Shown one piece after another: positions 25,503 to 32,094 of a stretch of 32,094 nucleotides of DNA (position 1 is the first letter of the stretch; each line of letters opens with the position of its first letter). Both the position numbers and the translations under genes were made by a program. Source of the stretch: Actinomycetota bacterium. Lineage in GTDB: Bacteria; Actinomycetota; Actinomycetes; Mycobacteriales; SCTD01. The notes beneath the pieces are model-generated. The model made no database searches, was not told the origin of the DNA, and saw only the letters and a list, made by a program, of their open reading frames with translations. Location: NCBI GenBank assembly GCA_019348355.1, contig JAHWJP010000013.1, positions 6,993-39,086 on the forward strand, given 5' to 3'.

Positions 25503-26525
25503 TCACACTGACGCCCTCCCGCGGCGGGCCTCGCTGTAGAGGTGGATGAGCCGGTCCACGTGTCCCTCCACATCGAAGGAAGCCCGCTGTCGCGCACGCA
25601 GATCTCCGCCGAGGTCCCGACGCCATGACGGGTCGTCAGCCAGCTCTCGCAGCAGCTGCCCGGCATGGACGGCATCACCTACCGGGAAGAAGCCGGGATA
25701 TTCCGCGGGCAGCGTCTCCAGATGCCCTCCCACCGCCGTCGCCACCACCGGTCTTGCAGCGGCCATCGCCTCGAGGACTGCCAGTCCCAGCCCCTCCTGT
25801 TTCGAGCTGGCGAGCACCAGCGCGCTGGCGGCGAGCCGGTCCGGGACATCGTCCACGGCGCCGAGGAAGCGGACGCCGCTGAGGTCCAGATCCACCACCA
25901 GCCGCTCGAGTGCGGCGCGCTGACTGCCGTCGCCGGCCAGTTGCAGCTCCCAACCCTGGCCGTCCAGCCCGGACGCCGCCCAGGCACGGATCGCCGTCGC
26001 CGCGTCCTTCTCCGGCTCCAGCCGCTGCACGGCGAGCACGACGCGGCTGGTCTCGTCATAGCCGGTGTTGCTGGTCGGCACCCCGTTCCACAGGACGATG
26101 TCGGGCGCTCGCTCAATGCTTGCGCCGACGTGTTCGCTGATCGCGATCTGCAGGCGCAGGAAGCGGTTCAGCACGCGCGAGAACACCTTGGCCGGCGTTG
26201 ACGATCCCCGCCGTGTCGCGATGTGCCGCGTCGACACGACCGGGGCCCGGTGGCGCGGAAACGCGAGGAAGGCTGCGGTCTCGGCTGCGGTGAGGTGGGC
26301 ATGGACGACATCGGGGCGCCCCCCGCGCGCTAGCACGGCAGCGGCGGTTCGCAGGTCTGACGCCGGTTGCCAGGCGGCGGGAGCGACCGCGCCTGGCATG
26401 CTCACCGGGTCACCACCCACCACCAGGACGTCGTGGCCCCGCTGGGCGAGCCGCCGCGCCACCTCCGCGACATAGCGCTCGGTCCCGGCGAAGGCGTCGC
26501 TGACGACCACGTGCGTTATGCGCAC
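25503..26525 (-). CDS. Glycosyltransferase family 4 (GT-B)
   Basis: The 340-residue protein starts at GTG 26525 with RITHVVVSDAFAGTERYVAE. It contains VVHAHLTAAETAAF, STRHIATRRGSS, VVLAVQRLEPEKDAATAIRA and SSKQEGLGLAVLEAMAAARP. These are the acceptor-domain and donor-domain signatures of GT4. The start overlaps the stop (TAA) of the upstream glycosyltransferase by 10 bp, implying coupled translation. It is slightly shorter than other GT4 enzymes here but complete. Confidence 0.92.
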   Translation of the reverse strand: MRITHVVVSDAFAGTERYVAEVARRLAQRGHDVLVVGGDPVSMPGAVAPAAWQPASDLRTAAAVLARGGRPDVVHAHLTAAETAAFLAFPRHRAPVVSTRHIATRRGSSTPAKVFSRVLNRFLRLQIAISEHVGASIERAPDIVLWNGVPTSNTGYDETSRVVLAVQRLEPEKDAATAIRAWAASGLDGQGWELQLAGDGSQRAALERLVVDLDLSGVRFLGAVDDVPDRLAASALVLASSKQEGLGLAVLEAMAAARPVVATAVGGHLETLPAEYPGFFPVGDAVHAGQLLRELADDPSWRRDLGGDLRARQRASFDVEGHVDRLIHLYSEARRGRASV

Positions 26526-27580
26526 GCCGGCTCCGGATCGAGCAGACAGCCGGAGAACGCGCGCGCCCGTTCCGGCCAGCCCGTCGGCCGCTGGGCGGGT
26601 CCCCCTCCGCCGACGGCCGCGCCCGCCGCCGCCACGAACCCCTCCGCGGGCGCGACCACGATCCCAGCGTCGTCCAGCAGCTGGAAGCCGCTGGTCGGGG
26701 TCGCCACCACCGGGCGGCCGGCCGCGGCGTACTCGTGTGCCTTGATGGCGTCCAGGCTGAGCGTGAAGTCGTTGACCAGGTGCGGGCAGACCAGCACGTC
26801 CATCGCTGTCATCCAGCCTGGTACCTCCGACGCCGGCACCGGACCGTGCAGATGCACCCTCGGCTCGGCCGCCAGCCGCTGCCGACTCTCGCTATCCAGG
26901 CTGTCAGGGCCGACCAGGTGCACCGCCCCACCGAGCTCCCGAGCCAGCCGCAGGACGAGGTCCACGTCCAGCCGCTGGCTGTGCAGCGTCCCGACGTAGC
27001 CCACGTGTGGTCCCGGCCCGTCCAGCTTGTGCGGGATCACGTCCTTGAACGCCGACAGGTCGACCGCGTTCTGCACGACCGGCGGTCGCGCCCCATAGCG
27101 GTCCTCCCACCGCTGCGCCAGCACCTCGCTGCACACGATCGTTCCCGCCTGCCGGGCGAGCGCGTCCTCCGCCGAGACGATCCGCTGCCGGATGTAGGGC
27201 GGGTTGTCGAAGGTCCGCCAGTCGTCGGTGACGTCGTAGACCGCCTGGGCACCCTTCCGCACGCAGTGCCGTCCCAGCGTCGCGTCGTTCACCCACAGCA
27301 CATCGATGCGCCGCAAGACCGTCTGCCGCAGCAGCACGCCGGCCAGCTGTAGTCCGCCCAACCGCTTCGGCGCCGGAAGCAGCGGGCGTACGACCTGGAT
27401 GCCGGGCTGTGGCGACCAACGCCGGGGGCGCTCGCCCAGGCGTGGGGGTTCCACGAACACCAGCCGGGACACCAGGCCCTGCTCGACCAGCTGCCAGGCG
27501 AAATGCTGGTTGCGCCGCCACACCTCGTCCCACGGCTCCAGGGAGATGCAGCCCACGACGGGACCGGAGGAACCGGGCAC
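26516..27580 (-). CDS. Glycosyltransferase, GT4-like (TuaH-type)
   Basis: From GTG 27580 the product has 354 residues. It opens with CISLEPWDEVWRRNQHFAWQ and has VLWVNDATLGRHC, the characteristic VYDVTDDWRTF (about residue 110-120), TIVCSEVLAQRW, HVGYVGTLHSQRLDVDLVL and KAHEYAAAGRPVVATPTSGF. The D-V-x-D-D/E-W block and the SLEPWDEVWRRNQ start mark a GT4-like subgroup common in exopolysaccharide loci (TuaH-like). A much longer open frame upstream is an artefact of GC-rich antisense sequence. It lies 48 bp from the divergent GT4 gene. Sugar unknown. Confidence 0.9.
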   Translation of the reverse strand: MPGSSGPVVGCISLEPWDEVWRRNQHFAWQLVEQGLVSRLVFVEPPRLGERPRRWSPQPGIQVVRPLLPAPKRLGGLQLAGVLLRQTVLRRIDVLWVNDATLGRHCVRKGAQAVYDVTDDWRTFDNPPYIRQRIVSAEDALARQAGTIVCSEVLAQRWEDRYGARPPVVQNAVDLSAFKDVIPHKLDGPGPHVGYVGTLHSQRLDVDLVLRLARELGGAVHLVGPDSLDSESRQRLAAEPRVHLHGPVPASEVPGWMTAMDVLVCPHLVNDFTLSLDAIKAHEYAAAGRPVVATPTSGFQLLDDAGIVVAPAEGFVAAAGAAVGGGGPAQRPTGWPERARAFSGCLLDPEPACA

Positions 27581-27628
27581 GCGGTCATCCTGCCCCGAAC
27601 GGGCAGGATGACGCCGGAGGTGGTGTCG

Positions 27629-28891
27629 GTGCGGGTGGTCCGGATCTACCACGCCGGGCGTGACCAGGCGCACCGCGCGCGGGAGCGGGCGCTGGTCGCT
27701 CAGGGCATGGACCTGCGGCTCGTCGTCCCGACCACCTGGCCGGGACCGTCCGGCGGGCTCGAGTCTGAGCCGTTCGACGTCGTCCAGCTCGATGTCGAAC
27801 GTGCTGGCGACGTCAATCGGCACCGCTACTCCGACGCGAACGCGCTGTGCCGCGCCGTCAACGAATGTCAGCCGGACGTGGTCGACGTGCACGAGGAGCC
27901 GGTCAGCGTCGTGGCACGGCAGGTGCTCGACGCAGTCGGCACGACGCCGGTCGTCATGTACACCGCGCAGAACCTGGACAAGCGGTGGCCTCCGCCGTTC
28001 GCCGGCATGGAGCGTCGGGCGCTGTCGCGGGTCGCCGCCTTTTACCCCTGCAGCCGGCAGGCCGCGTCGGTCCTGCGCGGCAAGGGCTACCGCGGACACG
28101 TCCGCGTCCTGCCACTGGGCCTCGATCCCGCCGTGCACCACCCGGGTGAACAGGATCTGGGCAGCGACCCGGAGGTCGTCCTGGGGCTGGTCGGCCGCCT
28201 CGTCCCGGAGAAGGGGCTGCGCGACGCCGTCGACGTTCTGGCTGCGGTACGAGGTGGGCGGCCGGCCAGGCTGCTGGTGATCGGGGAAGGGCCGGACCAG
28301 GCCGCCGGGCGAGCCCGCGCCGAGCAGCGAGGTGTCGCGGACGCCGTCGAGAGGCAGCCCTGGCTCGATGCCGCCGGTCTGGCGGCGGCCTACCGGCGGA
28401 TGCACGTGGTGCTGGTGCCGAGCCGCGCGACTGCCACCTGGGTGGAGCAGTTCGGCCGGGTCATCACCGAGGGCATGGCCAACGGGGCCGTCCCGATCGG
28501 CTACGCCAGCGGCAGCATTCCCGAGGTCATCGGCGTGGAGGGGGTGGCGACGCCCGAGGGCGACGTCGCTACGCTTTCCGCGACCGTCCTCGACCTGCTC
28601 GCCGACCCGCCGCGCTGGACCGCCTTGCGCAGCGCCGGCCTCATGCGGGCCGCGGAGATCGACTGGTCCGCTATCGCCGCAGGGATGGTCGAGATGTACG
28701 AGCAGGCGCTGTGGACCGGAGCACCGGGCACTGTGCGGCCGGACCGGGCGACAGCGGTGCAGGAGTTCGGCCCGCCGGCGCGCACCAGCGTCAGTGCCCG
28801 GCCGTTCGCGCTCCCGGTCCTGCGCGAGAGCCCGCTTGCCCACAAACTCCTCGAGCCGGCCACTGACCTCGTCGGCCGCTGGCGCGGCTGA
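27629..28891 (+). CDS. Glycosyltransferase family 4 (GT-B)
   Basis: GTG 27629 follows a strong GGAGG (27616-27620, 8-base spacer) and gives 420 residues beginning VRVVRIYHAGRDQAHRARER. An ATG at 27608 would add seven residues but lacks a comparable site. Further motifs are DVVDVHEEPVSVVARQVL, MYTAQNLDKRWPPPF, YPCSRQAASVLRGKGYRG, VLGLVGRLVPEKGLRDAV and donor-binding FGRVITEGMANGAVPI. The expected acidic residue before FG is replaced by a glutamine (WVEQFGRV), as in several subfamilies. The C-terminal ~50 residues are a variable tail. A lone plus-strand gene whose product probably contributes one sugar. Confidence 0.9.
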   Translation: MRVVRIYHAGRDQAHRARERALVAQGMDLRLVVPTTWPGPSGGLESEPFDVVQLDVERAGDVNRHRYSDANALCRAVNECQPDVVDVHEEPVSVVARQVLDAVGTTPVVMYTAQNLDKRWPPPFAGMERRALSRVAAFYPCSRQAASVLRGKGYRGHVRVLPLGLDPAVHHPGEQDLGSDPEVVLGLVGRLVPEKGLRDAVDVLAAVRGGRPARLLVIGEGPDQAAGRARAEQRGVADAVERQPWLDAAGLAAAYRRMHVVLVPSRATATWVEQFGRVITEGMANGAVPIGYASGSIPEVIGVEGVATPEGDVATLSATVLDLLADPPRWTALRSAGLMRAAEIDWSAIAAGMVEMYEQALWTGAPGTVRPDRATAVQEFGPPARTSVSARPFALPVLRESPLAHKLLEPATDLVGRWRG

Positions 28892-28950
28892 GGTCAGGAC
28901 CGGAAGCGCGCAGCAGTCGATCACACAGAAACTCTTCTCGGGTCCGTGTC

Positions 28951-30117
28951 TCAGCGCCCCAGCACCTGGCGGTAGACCGCCATCAACCCCTCCGCCGTCC
29001 GCTCGGGGCTGTACCCCAGCGCCGTCTCCCGCCCCGCCACCGCCAGCCGCTGCCGCAGCCCTGGATCCTCGAACAGCCGGCGCAGCGCGGCCGCGAGCAG
29101 CGCCGGGTCCCGCGGCGGCACGAGCAGCCCGTCCACACCATCGGTCACCACCTCGGCCGGACCACCCTCCGCCGAGGCGATCACCGGTCGTCCTGCCGAC
29201 ATGGCCTCGATGACGACCTGCCCGAACGGCTCGGGCAGGACCGAGCAGTGCACGACGACGTCCATCTCGGCGAGTTCGGCGTCCACGTCTTCGCGGAACC
29301 CACGGAAGTCCACCTGCTCGTCGATGCCGAGGGAGACGACCTGGTCCCGGAGGCGCTGTTCGTAGGCCTCCTCGCCGAACATCGCCGAGCCGACCAGCCA
29401 GGCCCGCGCCGGGCTGCCGGCGAAGACCTGCGCGAAGGCGTCGAGGAACACGTGCTGGCCCTTCCACTCGGCCAGTCGCCCGACGACACCCACCGTGAAG
29501 CCGCCGCTTCCTCGCTGAAGAACGCCGTGGCTCGGCACCACCGAGTCCGGCACGACCGGACTGGCCACCACGGCAGACCGACGCCGGGGCCGTAGCGTCG
29601 CCAGCGTCGCCTGCGAGTTCGCCACCACCGCGGTGGGCAGCAGCCGCGACGCCAGTCGTACAAGCAGCACCGCCGGCCGCGGCAGGTAGTCGTCCGCGAT
29701 CCGGTCCCGTACGTGCCAGACCACCGGCACCCGGGCCAGCCGGCCGGCCAGCCCGCCGTAGATCGCCGCCTTGAGGCTGTTGGTGTGCACCAGGTCGGCG
29801 TCCAGCCGGCGCAGCAGCCGGGCGGTCGCCTCGATGTAGCGCAGCAGCCGCCACAGCGTCCGGGGTGACAGCGCCGCCGTGGGTGCTCCCGCCCGGCGGA
29901 CGTCCCGCACGTCGTCGGCCAGGGGCAGGGCGATCACCTCGACCCCGATGGCGCGGAGCCGCTCGGCGAGTGGGCCATCCTCGGCCAGCACGACGATCGC
30001 CTCCACCCGGTCGAGCAGCGGCGGCAGCGTCCGCAGCAGGGCGAGCTCGCCGCCGGACAGCCGCGCGACGTGGTCGAGGTAGACCACGCGGATCCGCCGT
30101 ACGCCGTCAGGCACCAT
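28951..30117 (-). CDS. Glycosyltransferase family 4 (GT-B)
   Basis: The 388-residue protein has RVVYLDHVARLSGGELALL at the start, then DLVHTNSLKAAIYGGLAGRL, VPVVWHVRDRIADDYLP, FTVGVVGRLAEWKGQHVFLD, HCSVLPEPFGQVVIEAMSAG and EVVTDGVDGLLVPPRD. The PEPFGQVVIEAM donor-site motif is intact. It follows the sugar-1-phosphate transferase gene by 48 bp on the same strand, so it may encode the enzyme that adds the second sugar; this is an inference from operon order only. Confidence 0.93.
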   Translation of the reverse strand: MVPDGVRRIRVVYLDHVARLSGGELALLRTLPPLLDRVEAIVVLAEDGPLAERLRAIGVEVIALPLADDVRDVRRAGAPTAALSPRTLWRLLRYIEATARLLRRLDADLVHTNSLKAAIYGGLAGRLARVPVVWHVRDRIADDYLPRPAVLLVRLASRLLPTAVVANSQATLATLRPRRRSAVVASPVVPDSVVPSHGVLQRGSGGFTVGVVGRLAEWKGQHVFLDAFAQVFAGSPARAWLVGSAMFGEEAYEQRLRDQVVSLGIDEQVDFRGFREDVDAELAEMDVVVHCSVLPEPFGQVVIEAMSAGRPVIASAEGGPAEVVTDGVDGLLVPPRDPALLAAALRRLFEDPGLRQRLAVAGRETALGYSPERTAEGLMAVYRQVLGR

Positions 30118-30165
30118 CTGCCCGCCTCTCGATGCCTCGATGCCCGTCCCCGCGTCGCACTGGCG

Positions 30166-31716
30166 TCAGTAGGCGCCACGGGCCGTGAGCACCGTGATCG
30201 CGGTGCGGGTCAGGATGCTGATGTCCAGCGCCAGGGACCAGTTCTCGACGTACTGCAGGTCGAGCCGCACGGTATCGTCCCAGGACAGCTCGCTGCGCCC
30301 GCTCACCTGCCACAGGCCGGTGATCCCCGGCTTCACCAGCAGCCGCCGGTGTGCGTGCCCCTGGTAGCGCGCCACCTCGGTCGGCAGCGGCGGCCGCGGC
30401 CCCACCAGCGCCATCTCCCGGCGGAGCACGTTGAACAGCTGCGGCAGCTCGTCGAGCGAGTACTTGCGCAGGACCGCGCCGACCCGGGTGATGCGCGGGT
30501 CCTCGCGCACCTTGAACAGCACCCCGTCGTGCTCGTTGAGGTGGGCCAGCTCGGCCAGCCGCTGCTCGGCGTCGGCGCTCATGGTCCGGAACTTCAGGAC
30601 CCGGAAGGTGCTCCCGCGCAGGCCGACCCGCTCCTGGACGAACAGCGCCGGTCCCGGGCTTGTCGCGCGGACGAGCGCCGCGATCCCGGCCAGCACCGGC
30701 AGGAGCAGCAGGACCAGGAGCGAAGCGGTGACCAGGTCAAAGCCCTGCTTGACGACCTTGCGCGCGCCCGTCAGCTCGGGTTCGTCCAGGTGCAGCAGCG
30801 GCAGCCCGGCGACCGGCCGGATGCTCACCCGCGTGCCGGAGATGCTGGCCAGCGCCGGCGCGACCAGCAGGTCCACGCCGGTCCCTTCCAGCTCGTACGA
30901 CAGCAGCCGTAACCCCTCGCCAGACGTCTCCGGCCCGGCAGCGACGGCCACGGTGTCGGCGCCTGTCGCGAGCACTGCTGTCCCCAGACGGGTCAGCTTC
31001 CCCGCCACCGGCACCGTCGTGTCGTCGTGCAGACGCAGCGGCGTCTCGTCGCCGCCCGGGATCACCGCCCCGACGATGCAGTAGCCGGCGCGGGCACTGC
31101 GGGACAGCTCGCCTGCCAGGTCCGCCGCCTGGCCGCGGCTGCCGACGACCAGGACCCGGTGCGTCCAGCGGGTGCGCCGCCGGCCGGCGTGCAGCACCGC
31201 GCGCGCCCACACCCGGCCGAGTAGGAGCGCCACCGTGCCGGCGAGCAGGAAGGGCACCCCGAATCCCTGGGCGAAGGGCAGCTCGAGCAGGAAGGACGCC
31301 ACCGCCGCGACTGCCATGACCTTCAGCGCGGCGTTGCCGACCCGGCGGTACTCCTCCGGCCCCTCCCCGAGGAACCTCGTCTCGTAGCACCGGCTCAGCG
31401 CGAGCGCCGCCATCCACGCCAGCGGCAGGCCGGCCGACATGGCGGCGTACAACCCGGCCTGCGCCGCCGCGACCTCGTTGCTGCCGTATGTCGAGGCGGT
31501 GATGGTGCCCGCGAGCACCAGCATCGTGAGGTCGAGGAAGACCAGCCAGAAGGCGTAGCGGCGCAGCCAGTACTCGTTGCGGGTGGCGGTTGCCGCGATG
31601 GCGTTGAGCCGGCTCTCGTCGTCCCGGACCAGGGTTGGGTCGGCGACGACCAGGCCGGTATGACCCGTCGTGCCGGGCCCGTGCGCTGCCGGACCGGCCT
31701 GCGACCCAGGCTGCAT
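30166..31716 (-). CDS. Polyprenyl-phosphate sugar-1-phosphate transferase (EPS initiation)
   Basis: A 516-residue (from ATG 31716) phosphoglycosyltransferase of the WbaP/WcaJ type. The N-terminal half holds about four membrane helices and a CoA-binding-like Rossmann segment (HRVLVVGSRGQAADLAGEL). A further helix follows (VTASLLVLLLLPVLAGIAAL), then the catalytic Bac_transf domain with RVLKFRTMSADAEQRL, the essential Asp-Glu pair in RKYSLDELPQLFNVLRREMA, LVGPRPPLP and KPGITGLWQVSGRSELSW. It should transfer a sugar phosphate from UDP- or GDP-sugar to undecaprenyl phosphate, the first step of repeat-unit assembly. An upstream start at 31794 would overlap the small gene ahead of it. Last conserved block ends near the stop, as usual. 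Confidence 0.93.
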   Translation of the reverse strand: MQPGSQAGPAAHGPGTTGHTGLVVADPTLVRDDESRLNAIAATATRNEYWLRRYAFWLVFLDLTMLVLAGTITASTYGSNEVAAAQAGLYAAMSAGLPLAWMAALALSRCYETRFLGEGPEEYRRVGNAALKVMAVAAVASFLLELPFAQGFGVPFLLAGTVALLLGRVWARAVLHAGRRRTRWTHRVLVVGSRGQAADLAGELSRSARAGYCIVGAVIPGGDETPLRLHDDTTVPVAGKLTRLGTAVLATGADTVAVAAGPETSGEGLRLLSYELEGTGVDLLVAPALASISGTRVSIRPVAGLPLLHLDEPELTGARKVVKQGFDLVTASLLVLLLLPVLAGIAALVRATSPGPALFVQERVGLRGSTFRVLKFRTMSADAEQRLAELAHLNEHDGVLFKVREDPRITRVGAVLRKYSLDELPQLFNVLRREMALVGPRPPLPTEVARYQGHAHRRLLVKPGITGLWQVSGRSELSWDDTVRLDLQYVENWSLALDISILTRTAITVLTARGAY

Positions 31717-31762
31717 GCGCCGCAGCGTAAGCCCGTCGGCCGTCGATCCGCTGCGGCTGCGC

Positions 31763-31885
31763 CTACTCGATCGGGAAGCTGTCGCGGCCGTCATCCGCGG
31801 CGGCGCCGCGGAACAGCTGGCTCACGAAGACGGCGGTGACGGCCGCAGCGACCAGCCGGCCGGCGAGCAGCTGGAGCAGCAGCAT
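31763..31885 (-). CDS. Tiny membrane peptide, unknown
   Basis: A 40-codon frame from ATG 31885, with AGGA about 9 bases upstream, reads MLLLQLLAGRLVAAAVTAVF, then VSQLFRGAAADDGRDSFPIE. One strong hydrophobic helix is followed by an acidic tail. It lies directly upstream (47 bp) of the sugar-1-phosphate transferase start and 83 bp inside the right border of the island. No family recognised. Its size is near the lower limit of what can be trusted; its presence in the same operon position in relatives would settle it. Confidence 0.5.
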   Translation of the reverse strand: MLLLQLLAGRLVAAAVTAVFVSQLFRGAAADDGRDSFPIE

Positions 31886-31924
31886 GTCGATGTCCTGTCG
31901 GTAGCTGCCTGTCGAGAGGGTCGT

Positions 31925-31949
31925 TCCTCGATCGGGTGCCTTTCGAGGA
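31925..31949. promoter_or_regulatory. Inverted repeat upstream of the right-end operon
   Basis: TCCTCGA (31925-31931) and TCGAGGA (31943-31949) form a perfect 7-bp inverted repeat with an 11-base spacer, between the hpd relic and the tiny membrane-protein gene. It lies where an operator or 5' leader hairpin of the sugar-transferase operon would be. No promoter boxes recognised. Confidence 0.25.
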
Positions 31950-31968
31950 TGACAGTTCCGGGGGACCA

Positions 31969-32067
31969 GTGCGCCGCCTGCCGGTCGTTGCCGACCGCGA
32001 AGCGCAGGTGGTCGACGGCCTCGACCGGAAAGGGGTCCCGCGCAGCACTGCCAGCAGGGTCGGTCAC
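31969..32067 (-). pseudogene. hpd: 4-hydroxyphenylpyruvate dioxygenase, N-terminal fragment
   Basis: From GTG 32067, with GGGAG 6 bases upstream, 33 codons read MTDPAGSAARDPFPVEAVDH and LRFAVGNDRQAAH. The FPV-x-x-x-DH-x-x-FAVGN-x-x-QAAH block is the diagnostic start of bacterial HPPD, normally continued as YYSTAFGM. Here homology ends exactly after QAAH and the frame continues as unrelated sequence to a stop near 31822. It is the missing front of the relic at 8323-8693 and has the same orientation. Start and ribosome binding site are intact, so a short chimeric peptide may still be translated. Confidence 0.85.
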
Positions 32068-32094
32068 GCCATCTCCCGGTCAGCCGGTGTAGGG

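Noticed and set aside
27581-29854. N-terminal extension of the TuaH-like glycosyltransferase to 1112 residues
   Set aside because: The extra sequence runs antisense through the plus-strand GT4 gene and overlaps the next minus-strand gene out of frame.

Overview
The window is GC-rich throughout. It carries a bacterial Wzx/Wzy-type polysaccharide locus with a single-polypeptide Wzz/BY-kinase, a DUF4012 relic, frequent GTG starts and tightly packed genes. This points to a high-GC actinobacterium, perhaps of the Geodermatophilales/Frankiales kind; that placement is inference from gene style and was not tested by phylogeny.

Left flank (1-8317). A cut-off EAL-domain relic and about 0.8 kb of alanine-codon-rich, apparently decayed DNA come first. 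Then, on the minus strand, follow a DUF72 protein, a small unknown protein, and a closely coupled VWA protein / AAA+ ATPase pair. On the plus strand, divergent from that pair, are a ROK-family sugar kinase, an ACT-domain threonine ammonia-lyase and a PfpI/DJ-1 protein. This looks like ordinary chromosome.

EPS island (about 8694-31968). A large exopolysaccharide locus occupies the rest: a Wzz/BY-kinase, a polyprenyl-phosphate sugar-1-phosphate transferase that starts the repeat unit, ten apparently intact glycosyltransferases, a methyltransferase, a frameshifted hexapeptide O-acetyltransferase, a Wzx flippase and a Wzy-like polymerase. Together they form a nearly complete assembly line: initiation by the phosphoglycosyltransferase, sequential glycosylation, methyl and possibly acetyl decoration, flipping, polymerisation and chain-length control. 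Gene strand alternates repeatedly, with very short divergent gaps. Near the left end the kinase + glycosyltransferase pair has been tandemly copied. The second copy is dead (two amber codons, internal deletion) and its glycosyltransferase is cut by an IS21-family relic. A third kinase tail lies just before the methyltransferase.

Borders. The most striking feature is that both borders of the island are pieces of one gene. The C-terminal part of 4-hydroxyphenylpyruvate dioxygenase (hpd) lies at 8323-8693 and its N-terminal 33 codons, with start and ribosome binding site, lie at 31969-32067, both on the minus strand in the order expected if a single hpd had been split. The roughly 23 kb polysaccharide island therefore seems to sit inside a destroyed hpd, with loss of its middle. 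A frameshifted DUF4012 fragment sits at the left junction, and a 40-residue membrane peptide gene lies close to the right one.
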